A DNA stretch of 64,000 bases, taken from the NCBI RefSeq assembly GCF_000306115.2, contig NZ_AKWX02000020.1, positions 496,001 to 560,000 of the forward strand. Reading direction: 5' to 3'. The stretch is from Leptospira wolffii serovar Khorat str. Khorat-H2 (GTDB lineage: Bacteria > Spirochaetota > Leptospiria > Leptospirales > Leptospiraceae). The notes below the pieces were generated by a model. That model saw only the letters and a program-made list of their open reading frames with translations, did no database searches and had not been told where the DNA came from. This document shows positions 26,997-39,030 of this stretch, in pieces; the stretch's first letter is position 1; the number at the start of each line of letters is the position of its first letter. Position numbers and translations under genes: made by a program.

Positions 26997-29900
26997 TTGA
27001 GTCGATTAGTATTTGAGAAGTTCCTCCTTAGGATCGTTTGGAAAATCGCCTTGGAATCCCCGGTTTCATATATAAATTCTCTGCGACAGTTCTTCGAACG
27101 ATTAGGGGATGGCATTTTGGTTTTTGACCAGAGCGGCAAGATCCTGGATGCGAATCCGGCCGGGACTCGCTTTCTGGGATATTCTCTTAACGAGCTCTTG
27201 GAGGCGGATTTTTCTTCCGTCTCCGAGATGCATAATAGCCTCCAACAGAAATTGTTGATCCAGGAACAGACGGATTGGTTCGTCAGCTCCTTCCATTCTA
27301 AAGACGGAAACTCCATTTCCTGTCTTTGCAGGGGATATCGGGTCACTACGGAAGCCGAGCCTGGAATCAGTTATTGGGTCCAGATGAGGGAATTTGTCTC
27401 ATCGGAGGAGGAGAATTTCTCTGCTTCGAATCCAGCCTGGAAGGTTCTCGAAAAATTCTTCGATATGAATCCCTTACCTATGGCGATCACCGAAATAGAG
27501 ACCGGTAAGTATATCAAAGTCAATAAGCAATTCGCCATCCAAGTAAAGTATAAAGAATCCGAGATCTTAGGAAAAACCAGCGAGGAACTGGGCTTTTGGT
27601 CTTTGGTGGGTCCCCGTGCTAAGATCGTAGATGCCATAAAGAAACAAGGATTCGTTAGAAATCTAGAATTACGTTTTAAGAATAAACTAGGAGACGAATT
27701 CTGGGGACTTTTTTCGGCTCACCCCATCGAATTCGGCGGATCCCTAAAATTACTCACCATTACCGTTCCGATCACGGACAGAGTAGAAGAAGAAATCGAA
27801 AAGCAGAGAATCCTGGACGAGCTGAAGGAAAACCAGGAGATTTTGGACCAGATCGTCAGATTGAATCCGAGTGCGATTACTCTTTCTCGTCCGGACGGCA
27901 CGTATTTGGATGCGAACGAAATATTCCAAAAATTCGTCGGCAAGACGAGAGACGAGATCTTAGGTAAATCTCCGATCGATTTGGGAGTATATTACGATGT
28001 TTCGGATCGGGAAATCGTTCGTGGACTTTTGCAGGAAAAAGGTTCCGTCGAAAATTTAGAAATTAAGATGAGAACCGCGGACGGTAAATTGCGCTCTATG
28101 CTATTCTCCGCTCGGGTACTGGAAGCCGGGGGAGAAAAAAAGATCCTCGCGATCGGACACGATATTACCCATATTAAGGAAGTTCAGGACGATCTAAAAA
28201 AACTCGCAACGGCTTTGGAAAGAAGCAACGAACTCTTCCAAAGACTTTTCCAATTGATTCCCTCGGCAGTCGTGCTTACGGATTGGGAAAGCAAGAAGAT
28301 CATGGATGTGAACGAAAAATTCCTCGAATACGTGAAGTTAAACAGGGGAGAAGTGATCGGTAGATTGACTCCCGACATTCGTATTTGGGAATTCGAGCCC
28401 GGCAAAAGAGGAGAGATCTACGAATTACTGCGAACTAAGGATGAGGTGAATAATATACTAACCACCTTTAGAGCTTCGGACGGCTCCAAGATTCCGGTTT
28501 TGTATTCAGGCCGAATCGTAGAATTAGGCGGTAGGAAGCACGTGATCTCTCTTGCTACCGATATCTCGGATCGCATCAAGGCTGAGGAGGAAACGGCTAG
28601 GTTGAACGAAGAGGTCCGCTATAATAAGGAACTCTTCGAGAAGATTTTCCAAATGAACCCTGCCGCAGTTTCCTTGTCGGATTTGGAAACAGGCACTTAT
28701 CGAGAAATCAACCAAGCATACTGCGATCTTATCGGGTATACCAGAGAACAGATCGTAGGGAAAACTTCGATAGAATTGGGGATCTGGAAAACGAAATTCG
28801 ATCGGGCCAGAATCAAGAAGGAACTGGAAGAGCTCGGTTGGTCCAAAAATGTGGAAGCGACCATCAACCATTCCGACGGATCGGAAAGACATGTCATTTC
28901 CGGAAACAGGGTCTTCAAAATGGGAGACCGAATGATGCTGTTGGCATTATTAATCGATATCACGGATAAGAAGAATGTGGAGTCCCAGCGTGACGAGTAT
29001 TTAGATCGATTGGAAGAGAGTAAAAATCTCTTTGAAAAGGTCTTCGATATGAATCCGGATACCGTTTCGATTTCGGATTTGGAAACTGGAAGATATATAA
29101 ACGTAAACAGTATGTTCCAGGAACTTTTGCAATTTTCGAAAACGGAAGTGATAGGTAGAACTGCGACGGAACTTAAGATCTGGAAAGATGCGGAAACGAG
29201 AGGCAAGTTGATCGATCAATTGCAGACGACGGGAATTCTTCGCGATCTAGAGTTACAATTCAAAAGAAAAGACGGGACCATCGTCGATACACTATTCTCC
29301 GGAAGAATCGTGAATTTGTTAGGTCGTCCGGCCTTGGTGGCCATCACAAGAAACAATACCTCAGCAAAGGCCGCGGCTCGCGAAAAAGAAGAAGATTCCA
29401 GAAGATTATCCGGACAGGCGAATGCGCTCTTGGAAATAGCGACCGATCCGGATTTTGCCTCCGGAAATCTGAAGGCGGGATTGGAAAATATCGTTCGCAT
29501 GTGCACCCGTACTTTGGATTGCGATCGAGCTTCCGTTTGGCTTTTCGAGGACGAGGCCAAACAGGAATGGAGTTTGGTGGCCGGCTGGGACAGAAGGTCC
29601 GACAAGAGCATGGAAAAGCTGACGATGAATCTAGCGGATCATCCGAATTATTTCAAATCCATACAGACGGAACGTTTCGTGGACGCTATGGATGTAGTGC
29701 ATGACCCGAGGACCAGCGAATTCGCGGAGTCGTATAGTATTCCTCTCGGAATCCAATCGCTTCTCGACTCTCCTATCTTTTTAAGAGGAGGGATCCATGG
29801 AGTAATCTGTCTGGAGCATAGAGGTTATCTCAGGAGATGGAAGGGTTACGAACAACAGTTCGCCGTTACCGTAGCCGAGCAGGTCACTCAATTGATTCTG

Positions 29901-30971
29901 AATTCGGAGAGAAGGGAAGCCAAAGAAGAATTGGAAAATGCGGTAAGAGTCCGCACTTCGGAACTTGCGTCGGCCTTGGACAATCTTCGTAAAACCCAAG
30001 ACCAACTTATTCTTTCTGAAAAAATGGCCGCCCTAGGCCAATTGGTAGCGGGGATAGCGCATGAGATCAATAATCCTTTAGGCGCTATCTCTGCATTGAG
30101 CGGAGAGTTAAGGGCGTATCTGGAAGCTTCTCCCGAAAGATTAGAAAGATTGGGGCCTTATTTTTCGAGTGCCGATCCGGTCTATATTCGAAGACTTTCC
30201 GAATTTATAGCGAAAGGAATTTCGAATAAGGAACTCTCCATTTCGAGAGAGGAAAGAAGATCAGTATTGAAACAGCTAAAAACGAAATTAAGCGCTTGGG
30301 GTTACGAGAACTCATTCGATTTAGCGGATCGTCTGACCGATGTGGGAATGCATTTTTATTTGGAAGAATTTTCGGACGTTTTCCTTGCCAATTCGAATGC
30401 GCCTCTATTGGATTTTGCGATAGAGGAAATCCAAACGTATAAGAATGCGCTCTCCATTCGCTTGGCTGTGGATCGTACTTCCAAAATCGTATACGCTCTT
30501 AAAAGTTTCGCTCATATCGATTCCGGAGGCGGTAAGATCGAAACCGATTTGGCGGAAAACATAGAGACAGTACTTACGATCTACCATAACCAGATCAAGA
30601 ACGGCGTAGAGGTTCAATTGGATTTCCAATCCAGGCCGATCGTTCCCGCTTATCCGGACGATCTGATCCAGGTTTGGACCAATCTCATTTATAATTCGCT
30701 GCAAGCCATGCAGTTTAAAGGAAAAATCAAAATCACGATCAAGGATTCCAATTCCGATGTTTCCGTTTCCATAATGGACAATGGGCCCGGAATACCCGAG
30801 GAAATCCGTGCCAAAATATTCGATCCATTCTATACAACCAAGGCTCCTGGAGAAGGGAGCGGATTGGGCTTGGATATTTCCCGAAGGATCGTTTTAAAGC
30901 ACGGAGGAAGGATAGAATTCGAATCCAAGCCCGGTAGAACCGTTTTTAAAGTCATTCTTCCTAAGAGTTAG
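26997..30971 (+). CDS. Multi-PAS/GAF hybrid sensor: six-PAS histidine kinase
   Basis: A 1324-residue soluble histidine kinase with no membrane segments. One PAS domain covers about 30-140. Five closely related PAS repeats start near 150, 282, 411, 545 and 677, at a period of about 130 residues. Each opens with a variant of LFEKxFxMNP and carries IxGxTxxELxxW. A GAF domain follows at about 811-960. The H-box [15 protein letters not shown] (His about 1022) leads to the N-box [10 protein letters not shown] (about 1229), then DNGPGIP and GSGLGLDIS. About 130 extra residues separate the H-box from the next kinase helix. The start is TTG, and a TTG 18 codons on is an alternative. It has no receiver domain. 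Confidence 0.9.
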   Translation: MSRLVFEKFLLRIVWKIALESPVSYINSLRQFFERLGDGILVFDQSGKILDANPAGTRFLGYSLNELLEADFSSVSEMHNSLQQKLLIQEQTDWFVSSFHSKDGNSISCLCRGYRVTTEAEPGISYWVQMREFVSSEEENFSASNPAWKVLEKFFDMNPLPMAITEIETGKYIKVNKQFAIQVKYKESEILGKTSEELGFWSLVGPRAKIVDAIKKQGFVRNLELRFKNKLGDEFWGLFSAHPIEFGGSLKLLTITVPITDRVEEEIEKQRILDELKENQEILDQIVRLNPSAITLSRPDGTYLDANEIFQKFVGKTRDEILGKSPIDLGVYYDVSDREIVRGLLQEKGSVENLEIKMRTADGKLRSMLFSARVLEAGGEKKILAIGHDITHIKEVQDDLKKLATALERSNELFQRLFQLIPSAVVLTDWESKKIMDVNEKFLEYVKLNRGEVIGRLTPDIRIWEFEPGKRGEIYELLRTKDEVNNILTTFRASDGSKIPVLYSGRIVELGGRKHVISLATDISDRIKAEEETARLNEEVRYNKELFEKIFQMNPAAVSLSDLETGTYREINQAYCDLIGYTREQIVGKTSIELGIWKTKFDRARIKKELEELGWSKNVEATINHSDGSERHVISGNRVFKMGDRMMLLALLIDITDKKNVESQRDEYLDRLEESKNLFEKVFDMNPDTVSISDLETGRYINVNSMFQELLQFSKTEVIGRTATELKIWKDAETRGKLIDQLQTTGILRDLELQFKRKDGTIVDTLFSGRIVNLLGRPALVAITRNNTSAKAAAREKEEDSRRLSGQANALLEIATDPDFASGNLKAGLENIVRMCTRTLDCDRASVWLFEDEAKQEWSLVAGWDRRSDKSMEKLTMNLADHPNYFKSIQTERFVDAMDVVHDPRTSEFAESYSIPLGIQSLLDSPIFLRGGIHGVICLEHRGYLRRWKGYEQQFAVTVAEQVTQLILNSERREAKEELENAVRVRTSELASALDNLRKTQDQLILSEKMAALGQLVAGIAHEINNPLGAISALSGELRAYLEASPERLERLGPYFSSADPVYIRRLSEFIAKGISNKELSISREERRSVLKQLKTKLSAWGYENSFDLADRLTDVGMHFYLEEFSDVFLANSNAPLLDFAIEEIQTYKNALSIRLAVDRTSKIVYALKSFAHIDSGGGKIETDLAENIETVLTIYHNQIKNGVEVQLDFQSRPIVPAYPDDLIQVWTNLIYNSLQAMQFKGKIKITIKDSNSDVSVSIMDNGPGIPEEIRAKIFDPFYTTKAPGEGSGLGLDISRRIVLKHGGRIEFESKPGRTVFKVILPKS

Positions 30972-32770
30972 GTCTTAAAGAATTCCATTTCCTTTTTGAG
31001 AGAGTCGGCCTGGGTTGCCAATTTCTCGGCTAAAACGTCTATATCGTTTACGATTCCGTTTAGAAATTCCGTAGATTCGGCGATGATTCCGATGGTTTTC
31101 GTAAATTCCGCGGAGGTTTGGGACTGCTCCTTAGTATGATTGCGGATTTCATCCGCGGATCGGATCAATTCTCCGAAAGCGTCCTTGACCTTGGCACTTG
31201 CCGTAAGTTGAGAATCGGACAAGACGGAGACATTATGGATTCTTTGAGAAGTATTCAAGGCGGTATCTCCTATTCTCTTGAAAACGTTTTCCGTATTTTG
31301 GATCACTTCTCGTCCTCTGCTCGTAGCTTGCACCGCTTCGGTCAAAGTGGAGCGGATCCTTTTTGCATTCTCCTGCGTCTGCTCCCCTAATTTGGAAATT
31401 TCCTGGGCTACGACCGCGAAGCCTTTGCCGGCTTCTCCCGCTCTTGCCGCTTCTATGGCCGCATTCAGAGAGAGTAGCCCGATCCTATCCGTGATCTCAT
31501 AAATCACATTAACGCTGGATTCCATTTTTGCAGTGCTGGACTCTATTTCGGACATAGCGTTTCTAGTACTACGTAAAGCAGCTTCTCCGTCCGAAGTTTC
31601 GATTTTCATTCTATCGGAATCGCTTTTTGTTTCTATCAAGGAAGCGTGAACGTTTCGGATTCTTTCCTCCAGTTCCACTAAGGATTCCGTCGCCTTCTCC
31701 ACCGTGACGGACTGCCCTTCGGCTCGTAAGGAAGTGGAATGGACGGAGGCCGCTATTTCCTCCACCCCGGCGCTCATTTGCTCCGCGGATGCGGCTTGTT
31801 CCTGCATTTTTACGGAAAGATCTTTCGTTCTTTGTTCTAGCGTTTTCGAACTTTGCGCAAGTTTTTCCGATTCGCGGTTCACGGTCTTAACCACGATCCT
31901 AAGACGTTTCACGAAATCGTTCAACATTCTCGTGCTTCTTCCTAATTCGTCCGTGGAGGCCATGGGAAGAAGAAACTGCAATTCTCCTTCGGACATTCCC
32001 TGGAACGCTTCGGTCATATTGTCCGTATTGCTTTTTACGCTTTTAGTGAGCAGAGAAGACGCGACCGAAACTGTGATCAGCATGAAAAGCAAGGTTAAGC
32101 AGAGAGTCAGGGTCAGATCACCTAGTTTGATCCATCCGGATGTCTCCGCGACTAGAAGGTATCCGAAGATGATCACCGGCAAAGATGCGATGGATACGAT
32201 TGTGAAAATGATCCGGATGAACATGGAAATTTTGAAGATCGATCTCTCTTCCACCGCAAGGCCGTTCAATTTATCGGAACCTAAAACTTCGGAAAGAACG
32301 GATTCGGTCCAAAAGAAATGAGAGACTCCTAGGATAGGATAGATGATAAAAGGGAGAAATAGAAAAGGTATGGATTCGGAGGCAGTGGGAAGGAAGCTTA
32401 TATGCATCATAGTCCATGCGGCTGGGATTCCGTAGCTCCATTGCACGATATAGAAAGCGCTATTCCATACCGGAAAATTGAGTAGCTTCTTCTTCACTCC
32501 CGACTTTCCTTTGGAGTTTAATTTTTCCCATTTCGCCGGATTTAGTTTTCCTAGGAGTCGTCCCAAATACAGGAATCGGATCGTAGGAAAAACGAAAGAG
32601 GAGAATAAGGCGGCAGTGGAAGCTAAAATCAAGGCTAGGGACTTCTGAAAATCGTAACCGCCTGCGACGATTATGAACAGAACCGCTAACGGGACCGCCA
32701 CGACCGAAGTTAATAGCTCCAGGCCTAGAGTGAGCCTCCATCTGATTTTTCTAGATTCCCCGTTCGTCAT
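30968..32770 (-). CDS. Methyl-accepting chemotaxis protein, multi-TM sensor
   Basis: A 600-residue chemoreceptor. The N-terminal 230 residues hold about six membrane segments rather than a periplasmic ligand domain, so sensing may occur within the membrane. A HAMP-like linker lies near 232-290 ([22 protein letters not shown]). The signalling coiled coil follows with the conserved hairpin tip [20 protein letters not shown] near 430. It ends convergent with the histidine kinase, overlapping by four bases. An AGGAAAAG site precedes the ATG. Confidence 0.93.
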   Translation of the reverse strand: MTNGESRKIRWRLTLGLELLTSVVAVPLAVLFIIVAGGYDFQKSLALILASTAALFSSFVFPTIRFLYLGRLLGKLNPAKWEKLNSKGKSGVKKKLLNFPVWNSAFYIVQWSYGIPAAWTMMHISFLPTASESIPFLFLPFIIYPILGVSHFFWTESVLSEVLGSDKLNGLAVEERSIFKISMFIRIIFTIVSIASLPVIIFGYLLVAETSGWIKLGDLTLTLCLTLLFMLITVSVASSLLTKSVKSNTDNMTEAFQGMSEGELQFLLPMASTDELGRSTRMLNDFVKRLRIVVKTVNRESEKLAQSSKTLEQRTKDLSVKMQEQAASAEQMSAGVEEIAASVHSTSLRAEGQSVTVEKATESLVELEERIRNVHASLIETKSDSDRMKIETSDGEAALRSTRNAMSEIESSTAKMESSVNVIYEITDRIGLLSLNAAIEAARAGEAGKGFAVVAQEISKLGEQTQENAKRIRSTLTEAVQATSRGREVIQNTENVFKRIGDTALNTSQRIHNVSVLSDSQLTASAKVKDAFGELIRSADEIRNHTKEQSQTSAEFTKTIGIIAESTEFLNGIVNDIDVLAEKLATQADSLKKEMEFFKT

Positions 32771-32829
32771 TTCTAACTTTTCCTTTTTTTATTTGAAAGC
32801 TGCCGCAGGTTCCGACAAGTTATTGATCA

Positions 32830-34191
32830 ATGAGACGCAAACGGTTTTTATCTTCCACACATTTGCTTTTTTCGTTCCATGCTTTGTTGTTTCTACACTT
32901 GGCTGTCTATGGAAAAAGTGGTAATTCCGACACAGCTTCGCCTTCACTCATCCTCTCCGGTCCGATGTTGGGGTATTCGACTCATAAGGAAGTGAAGATA
33001 TGGGTACAAACCAGAACACCTTCCAGAGTGCAGGTCGAATACTTTTCGGAAGAAGATCCTAATAAGAAATATCAAAGTCAAGAAGTAGTTTCCAAACATA
33101 AAGAGGGTAACGTAGCCCATCTTATCGCCGACCAATTGGAACCGGGAAAGGTTTACGAATACAGGATCTATGTGAACGGAAAATTTCAGGAACCGAAATC
33201 GGCTCAAAAATTCAAGGTCCAGGCGATTTGGATCGGTAAGACTTCCGGGGCGCCCGATCTAAAATTTGCATTGGGGAGTTGCGCTTTCGTAAATGATCCG
33301 AAATACGATACCCAACCCAAACCTTACGGCGGAGACTATTCCATCTATACTTCGATCCATTCTCTCCGTCCGGACTTCATGCTTTGGTTAGGAGATAATA
33401 TATATCTGAGAGAACCGGATTGGGAATCCAGGACCGGATTCTTATATAGATATACGAAACAAAGATCTTTAGAGGAATTGCAGCCTCTTTTGGCGGATGT
33501 ACATCAGTATGCGATTTGGGACGATCACGATTGGGGACCTAACGACGGAGACGCCTCTTTTTGGATGAGAGATACCGCCGAAGAGATGTTCAAGCTTTTC
33601 TGGGCGAATCCGAATTATGCTAAAGACGGAATTTACGGCTCCTTTACTTGGGGTGATGCACAATTCTTTTTAATGGACGATCGTAGCTTTCGTACTGCGA
33701 ACGATAATAAAACCGGAGAAAGGGAATTCTTCGGAAAGAAGCAACTGGATTGGTTGATCAACGGATTGGCGTTCTCGAAGGCGAAATTCAAATTCGTGGC
33801 GGTAGGAGGACAGGTCTTGAATCCTCTCTCGGTATTCGAGAATTACGCTACCTATCCCGAGGAAAGGGAGAAACTTCTATCTGCGATCCGTAAAATGAAG
33901 ATCAAGAACGTTATCTTTCTTACGGGCGACAGGCATTTTACGGAGCTTTCCTTCTTGGAGGAAAACGGGGAGGAGCCTCTGTACGATTTCACTGTGTCTC
34001 CGCTCACTTCTTCTACGCACGCTCCGATAACGGAAAAAAATCCTCTTCGTGTGGAAGGTACATTAATAGACGACAAGCGAAACTTCGGTTTAATAGAGAT
34101 TACCGGTCCCCCCAAACGTAGGCTTCTTAAAATGAGCGTATTTGATGCGGAAGGAAGGACTCTTTGGTCCAGGGAAATCTCGCCCAGATGA
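32830..34191 (+). CDS. PhoD-like alkaline phosphatase/phosphodiesterase
   Basis: A 453-residue secreted metallophosphoesterase. The signal peptide covers about 1-28. An N-terminal fibronectin-like PhoD_N region has [18 protein letters not shown]. The catalytic domain has [33 protein letters not shown] and [10 protein letters not shown], which supply the iron/calcium ligands of PhoD. PhoD enzymes release phosphate from phosphodiesters and monoesters outside the cytoplasm. The stop overlaps the ATG of the hydrolase gene (ATGA), so the two are coupled. I see no Pho-box-like repeat upstream. Confidence 0.9.
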   Translation: MRRKRFLSSTHLLFSFHALLFLHLAVYGKSGNSDTASPSLILSGPMLGYSTHKEVKIWVQTRTPSRVQVEYFSEEDPNKKYQSQEVVSKHKEGNVAHLIADQLEPGKVYEYRIYVNGKFQEPKSAQKFKVQAIWIGKTSGAPDLKFALGSCAFVNDPKYDTQPKPYGGDYSIYTSIHSLRPDFMLWLGDNIYLREPDWESRTGFLYRYTKQRSLEELQPLLADVHQYAIWDDHDWGPNDGDASFWMRDTAEEMFKLFWANPNYAKDGIYGSFTWGDAQFFLMDDRSFRTANDNKTGEREFFGKKQLDWLINGLAFSKAKFKFVAVGGQVLNPLSVFENYATYPEEREKLLSAIRKMKIKNVIFLTGDRHFTELSFLEENGEEPLYDFTVSPLTSSTHAPITEKNPLRVEGTLIDDKRNFGLIEITGPPKRRLLKMSVFDAEGRTLWSREISPR

Positions 34192-35048
34192 AGGCGAGAA
34201 GAAATATGATCTATCTCTTGGCGATTGTCCTTCTTTTTCTGATCGGTCTTATCGGATTACTGTATAAGAATCAGGACAAGCTGATCTTCTTTCCGGAAAT
34301 TTTACCGGAAGATTATACATTCGCTTTTCCTTATCCATTCGAGGAGGTCTCTTTGGAAGTCGAGGGCGGAGATAAAGTTTACGGACTATTCTTCCCTGCG
34401 ATCGGCCCTTCTAAGGGGACCGTCTTGTATTTTCACGGAAATGCGGGAAGCCTCAGAACCTGGGGAGGGGTCTCTCAGGATTTCGTTCTTAGAGGATGGG
34501 ATCTCCTCATGACGGATTATAGAGGATACGGAAAAAGCGAGGCCCGTCTATCCGAGAAAGGGATGTACGAGGATGCGGAGTCCTGGTTCGACTTTTTAGA
34601 GAATAGAAAAGGCAAGAGATCGGAAGAGATCCTGGTTTATGGTCGATCCATAGGAACCGGAGTCGCTTTGGAGTTGGGACTCAGAAGAAAACCGCGGCAT
34701 ATCATATTAGAAACCCCTTATACTTCTATGGCGGATTTGGCTCGGGAGTTTTATCCTTTTGTACCCGGTTGGTTTTTATCCTACTCGCTTAGATCGGAAG
34801 ATAAGATCGGAAAAGTTTCCTGCCCCGTTTCCATATTTCACGGAAACGAGGATGAGATCGTTCCTTTCCGTCAAGGAGCAAAGCTTTATGAAATCGGCAA
34901 ATTGTCCGGAACTACCGATATAGAATTAATAGAAATAGAAGGAGGAAATCATAATAATCTCTCCTTCTTTCCCAAATACCAGAAGGAATTATCCGCGATA
35001 CTGGATCGTATTCATTCCCGACGCAGAGTCTCAGGAAATCAGAAATAA
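34188..35048 (+). CDS. Alpha/beta hydrolase, BEM46/ABHD13-like, membrane-anchored
   Basis: A 286-residue hydrolase. An N-terminal membrane anchor (about 6-25) precedes [13 protein letters not shown]. The nucleophile elbow is YGRSIGTG, the acid is in [11 protein letters not shown], and the histidine is in [10 protein letters not shown]. The catalytic triad is thus complete. The family hydrolyses esters or thioesters; the substrate is unknown. The frame extends back to 34164, but the ATG at 34188 overlaps the PhoD stop by four bases and is the likely start. It is convergent with the MTA phosphorylase gene, overlapping by 10 bases. Confidence 0.88.
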   Translation: MKARRNMIYLLAIVLLFLIGLIGLLYKNQDKLIFFPEILPEDYTFAFPYPFEEVSLEVEGGDKVYGLFFPAIGPSKGTVLYFHGNAGSLRTWGGVSQDFVLRGWDLLMTDYRGYGKSEARLSEKGMYEDAESWFDFLENRKGKRSEEILVYGRSIGTGVALELGLRRKPRHIILETPYTSMADLAREFYPFVPGWFLSYSLRSEDKIGKVSCPVSIFHGNEDEIVPFRQGAKLYEIGKLSGTTDIELIEIEGGNHNNLSFFPKYQKELSAILDRIHSRRRVSGNQK

Positions 35049-35902
35049 TCCGGAAACAAGACCTTAAGTTTAGCGACCGCATCCGGGTTTCTTCTTTCGG
35101 GAGCGGTGATAATGGAATACTTGGTGCTATTTTTCAAACTGAGATCGTCTCCGTTTCCTAAGTCCGGAATCAATGCGGAGAGAAGTTTTTTTGCGGTTTC
35201 CGCATTTTTCCCTAAATTGGCGATCACCATCTCGGCCGTAACCGCTTCCTCGTTTTCTCTCCAGCAATCGTAGTCAGTAGACATGCAGACCATTTGGTAA
35301 GCGATCTCGGCTTCTCTGGCTAGCTTCGCTTCGGGCACCACGCTCATGTTGATGATATCGGCTCCCCAAGAACGATACATATGTGACTCGGCTCGTGTGG
35401 AGAATAAAGGTCCTTCCATACAAACTAACGTTTTGTTCTCGTGAATTCCTATATTGATCTTAGCCGCCGCTTTTTTGATTCGATCGGTAAGACTTTGTGA
35501 GAACGGGTCGGCGAAGGGCGCATGCGCCACGACTCCCTTTCCGAAGAAAGTGGATTCTCTTCCCATCGTCCTATCTATGATCTGAGAAGGCAGGACGAAG
35601 TCGAGAGGCTTGATTTCCTCGCGAAGGCTTCCTACGGAACTGAAGGCTACGATCTCCTCTACTCCCAGAATTTTCAAAGCGCATATATTGGCTTTGACCG
35701 GAACTTCGTTAGGAAGAATGAAATGTCCGACTCCGTGTCTGGGCAGGAAAGCGATGAGCTTTCCTTGGATCTTACCGATCTTGATCGTGTCGGAAGGTTT
35801 TCCCCAAGGAGTCTCGGGAGAAACTTCCTCTACTAGCTCCATTCCGTCTAGGCTATAAAGACCGGTCCCACCGATAATCGCTGCTTTTACCTTGGTTCCC
35901 AT
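35039..35902 (-). CDS. mtnP: S-methyl-5'-thioadenosine phosphorylase
   Basis: A 287-residue enzyme that splits methylthioadenosine into adenine and methylthioribose-1-phosphate for methionine salvage. The PNP/MTAP class 2 signature includes IIGGTGLYSL at the N-terminus, the LPRHGVGHFILPNEVPVKANI segment (phosphate site and base loop), and CMEGPLFSTRAESHMYR. INMSVVPEAKLAREAEIAYQ and STDYDCW follow. Asp in the base-binding loop (TDYD) favours a 6-amino purine, hence MTA. A strong site, GGAGGAGTAAAG, precedes the ATG. Confidence 0.93.
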   Translation of the reverse strand: MGTKVKAAIIGGTGLYSLDGMELVEEVSPETPWGKPSDTIKIGKIQGKLIAFLPRHGVGHFILPNEVPVKANICALKILGVEEIVAFSSVGSLREEIKPLDFVLPSQIIDRTMGRESTFFGKGVVAHAPFADPFSQSLTDRIKKAAAKINIGIHENKTLVCMEGPLFSTRAESHMYRSWGADIINMSVVPEAKLAREAEIAYQMVCMSTDYDCWRENEEAVTAEMVIANLGKNAETAKKLLSALIPDLGNGDDLSLKNSTKYSIITAPERRNPDAVAKLKVLFPDYF

Positions 35903-35979
35903 TCTTTACTCCTCCAATCGATCGGGATTTTCTAATCCATAGAAGGAAATGCCCGTTTGCTTGTAAAGAATAAGGAAAC

Positions 35980-37581
35980 TTATTCGGAATTGCGACTGAG
36001 AACCCTAAGTTCGGAAGCCTTATCTTTGATGCTTTGAATTTCGGTACTCAGGTTTCCGGAGTCCTGATTGATTTCGTTGATGTCTCTCTCTAATTGGGAC
36101 ATGGTCTTGATCATCTCCTGCTGACCTACGAGTTGTTCCTTTGCCGATTCTTGTATTTCATGTGAGACGGAACGGATGCTGTTCAATTCTTCCAGGAATC
36201 TACGGATGATGTTTCTTTGCTCCAGATAGAGATCGTTCATTTTCAAAATTCTGTCCGAAGTCTCCAGAATTTTAAACTTTTGCTTTTCCGTGAGATCTCC
36301 CGTTTCTGCGGATGCGGTCTTGGCTTCGTTGATGAAGGTTTGGGATTGGTGGACAATACTCGAAATGGATTTCGCGTTTTCCGACGTGAAGTCGGCAAGT
36401 TTGCTCACTTCGTTTGCGACTACCGCAAATCCTCTCCCTGCCGTTCCGGCTCTTGCCGCTTCTATGGATGCGTTGAGCGCTAAAAGATTGGTCTTATCCG
36501 CGATCTCTCCCATGATCTGATTGATCTCGTCCACTCGATTGAAGGAACTCGCGATATCCGCGAGATAAGATTTGGTTTTCTCCGCGGCGATGGTAACATT
36601 CTCCATATCCGCCTTATTGTCTTCCGCGAAGCTGGAAAGCGCTCCGCTGTATTCGGTGATAGCGGAAATTATGCCCTCGAGTTTTTGAGAACTGCCCACC
36701 AATTCCCCCAGACTTTTGTTCTGTGTTTCTATGGAATGGGAGGTGTTATTGGATGCCGCAGAAAGCTCTTCCAATACCGCATTGACTTGTTCCAGAGACG
36801 CCGCCTGAGATTCCATCTTCTCGCCCGTTCGATTGATGAACTGCGCGAATTTCAGGAGAGAATTTTCCAGACTCTCCGCGGATCCGTTGATAATGATTTG
36901 GTTTCCCTTCAGTTTCTCTAAGAATGAGGTGGAATCCAGATAGAGCCGATTCCCTTCTTCCGTAAGTTTTAAGAATAGCCGCATTAGTTGCGCTAGGATC
37001 ACACCTGCGGTAAATATGAAAGCCAACTTGATGATTTCCGTGGAGGCGCTTAGATTCGTGTTGATTTTTACGAGCTCCGGATCGTCTACGAAACCCACTC
37101 CGTGGCTGATAGCCGTGACCAATGCGAGTGCGGCTCCGATCGTTGAATAGGTTCCTACGATTAGTACGAAATTCTTCTCTCCTAATAGGCAGGAATAGAT
37201 CATTATATAAAAATAAATGAAGAATAAGACGACGTTCTTCAAGGAGCTTGCTGCTACCTCAGGACTTACGAAGCCATCCAAAATCAAGGTCGCACTCATG
37301 ACGGTAACATCGCATAAAACCAAGAGTTTATGAAATCCCACAGGCATCTTACCTTTGCGATTCAGTATAAAATCTATGATGCAATAGATACCCATCACGA
37401 GAGTGCCGATTGCATGAACGGCGAATTGTAATGGTTGAAAACTCTTATAAGCTCCTGCAAGGGAGACGACGAATAATAAAACCAATCCGAATCGAATCCG
37501 ATTTATTACGATGGCACCGTTTTTCCAAATTTGAAGGATCGTAGAGTCCAAAGAAACGGATTTGTTAATGGAGAGCTCCAT
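35980..37581 (-). CDS. Methyl-accepting chemotaxis protein
   Basis: A 533-residue chemoreceptor. About six hydrophobic segments fill residues 30-220, with no periplasmic domain. A cytoplasmic coiled coil follows with the hairpin tip [27 protein letters not shown] near 365. There is no clear HAMP domain. An AGGAG site lies seven bases before the ATG. A degraded, internally deleted relative lies directly upstream at 37715-38220, so this receptor arose from or gave rise to a tandem duplication. Ligand is unknown. Confidence 0.92.
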   Translation of the reverse strand: MELSINKSVSLDSTILQIWKNGAIVINRIRFGLVLLFVVSLAGAYKSFQPLQFAVHAIGTLVMGIYCIIDFILNRKGKMPVGFHKLLVLCDVTVMSATLILDGFVSPEVAASSLKNVVLFFIYFYIMIYSCLLGEKNFVLIVGTYSTIGAALALVTAISHGVGFVDDPELVKINTNLSASTEIIKLAFIFTAGVILAQLMRLFLKLTEEGNRLYLDSTSFLEKLKGNQIIINGSAESLENSLLKFAQFINRTGEKMESQAASLEQVNAVLEELSAASNNTSHSIETQNKSLGELVGSSQKLEGIISAITEYSGALSSFAEDNKADMENVTIAAEKTKSYLADIASSFNRVDEINQIMGEIADKTNLLALNASIEAARAGTAGRGFAVVANEVSKLADFTSENAKSISSIVHQSQTFINEAKTASAETGDLTEKQKFKILETSDRILKMNDLYLEQRNIIRRFLEELNSIRSVSHEIQESAKEQLVGQQEMIKTMSQLERDINEINQDSGNLSTEIQSIKDKASELRVLSRNSE

Positions 37582-37714
37582 TCATTTACTCCTGCACTAA
37601 AGGATATCGGGAAAGGGACTTAATTTTATATGGAATGTCCCTTGGGAAGTTTCCCGTAAGTATCATTCCAAATAGACGCAAAATTTCCAGTATATAAACG
37701 GAATACGTTAGAGG

Positions 37715-38220
37715 TTATTTATCTCCCACCTGGTCGCTAAGAATTCTAAGTTCGGAAGCCTGGTCTTTGATGGGATCGATTTCGGAATTGAGGCTGGAGG
37801 ATTCGTCGGTAATTTCGTTTATGTCTTTTTCCAATTCTCCTATGGTTTTGATAACCTCTCCCTGCCCGAGAGTCTGCTCTTTGGTGGATTCCAGAATGTC
37901 TTTGGAGGCGGCCTTTATTTGATCCAGTTCGCTTAAGAATCCTCCTAAAATACTCTTTTGCTCCTTATGGATTTCGCGTTTTCCGTTAGTATCAGTCCGT
38001 TTTTTTAGCCTACGTATAAGGATACGGAAACTTCGATCACCGTAAGCAATCCTATTAACAGAACGAAATTTTTTCTCCCAAAAGAGAGGAATAGATCATT
38101 ATAAAAAAATAAATGAAGAAAAGAATCGTGTTCACAAGAGTATCCCTTGCGAAGACCGCATTGATCGTACAATCCGCGGCCATGATTGCGGAAAGAACGA
38201 TAGTATCCAAATGATTAAGG
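37715..38220 (-). pseudogene. Internally deleted remnant of a tandem MCP copy
   Basis: Two pieces resemble the MCP at 35980-37581. The 3' piece (37715 to about 37985) encodes a C-terminus ending in ASELRILSDQ..., against [10 protein letters not shown] in the intact gene, and upstream ESTKEQTLGQGEVIKTI against [17 protein letters not shown]. The 5' piece (about 38030-38215) encodes [20 protein letters not shown], against [20 protein letters not shown]. About 240 codons of the signalling domain between them, and about 90 N-terminal codons, are missing, and the two pieces are not joined in one open frame. The remnant abuts the stop of the BtuF-like gene. I see no mobile element. Confidence 0.8.
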
Positions 38221-38229
38221 TTTTTTGGA

Positions 38230-39030
38230 TTACTTCGCTGCCGAAGATCTGACCCGATCTAGGATACCTTCCAATACCAGGACACCTTCTTCGAATAAAG
38301 CCGGGCCTGGTTGGAGAATTATCGCAGGGTCCATTTCGAAAATATGATCTTGTGTCAAGGCTCTGGATTGTTTCCACTCTTCTCTGGAACGGACCCATTC
38401 GAAATCCATGGGCTTGCCGCACCAAGATCCGATTATGGCGTCGGGTTTAGATTCTCCGACTTCATGGAGGCTTACGATTCTATCTTTGGCCAGGGACTTG
38501 TCCTTTAAATGAGAGAACGTATCCACGGCGCCAACGATTTCCAATAACTCGGATACCCAGCGGATTCCGGTTATGATCGGTTGGTCCCATTCTTGAAAAA
38601 ATACGCGAACCCTACGTTTGGTTTTGGATCTTTCTCGGATTTCCTCCAAACGATTCTTGTATTTCTCTACGAGAAGAAGGACTTCTTCCGATTTTCCCAC
38701 CAATCCTCCCAGCATCAGAATGGTTTGGAAGATTTCGGTTAAACTTCTTTGGTTGGTAATGAGAACGTTTAAGCCTTCCTTCACAAGATCGTGGGCGAGT
38801 TGGGCTTGGATATCGGAGAAACCGACCACAAGATCCGGATTCAAATCTTTGATTCGTTTGATGTTTCCGTTGATAAATGCGGAGACCTTCGGTTTTTCTT
38901 CTTTGGCTTGCGGAGGGCGGACCGTATAAGCGGAAATGCCCACGATCCGGTCCTCCTCTCCCAACAAATAGAGAAGCTCTGTAGTTTCTTCGGTCAAACA
39001 AACGATTCTTTGTGGTCCGATGCGGTTCAA
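38230..39030 (-). CDS. BtuF-like substrate/cobalamin-binding protein without signal peptide
   Basis: A 266-residue protein of the helical-backbone ABC binding protein family (BtuF/FhuD type). It has [28 protein letters not shown] at the start, the conserved [11 protein letters not shown], and the C-terminal [39 protein letters not shown]. Homologues of this subtype are annotated as cobalamin-binding. It has no signal peptide or lipobox, so it may act in the cytoplasm, or its true start may be missed. The start is TTG, overlapping the acs stop as TTGA. No partner permease or cobalamin riboswitch is near. Confidence 0.8.
   Translation of the reverse strand: MNRIGPQRIVCLTEETTELLYLLGEEDRIVGISAYTVRPPQAKEEKPKVSAFINGNIKRIKDLNPDLVVGFSDIQAQLAHDLVKEGLNVLITNQRSLTEIFQTILMLGGLVGKSEEVLLLVEKYKNRLEEIRERSKTKRRVRVFFQEWDQPIITGIRWVSELLEIVGAVDTFSHLKDKSLAKDRIVSLHEVGESKPDAIIGSWCGKPMDFEWVRSREEWKQSRALTQDHIFEMDPAIILQPGPALFEEGVLVLEGILDRVRSSAAK

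Noticed and set aside
31704..32321. 205-residue plus-strand ORF
   Set aside because: It is antisense to the MCP gene at 30968-32770; its Ser/Thr/Cys-rich product is typical of a shadow frame.
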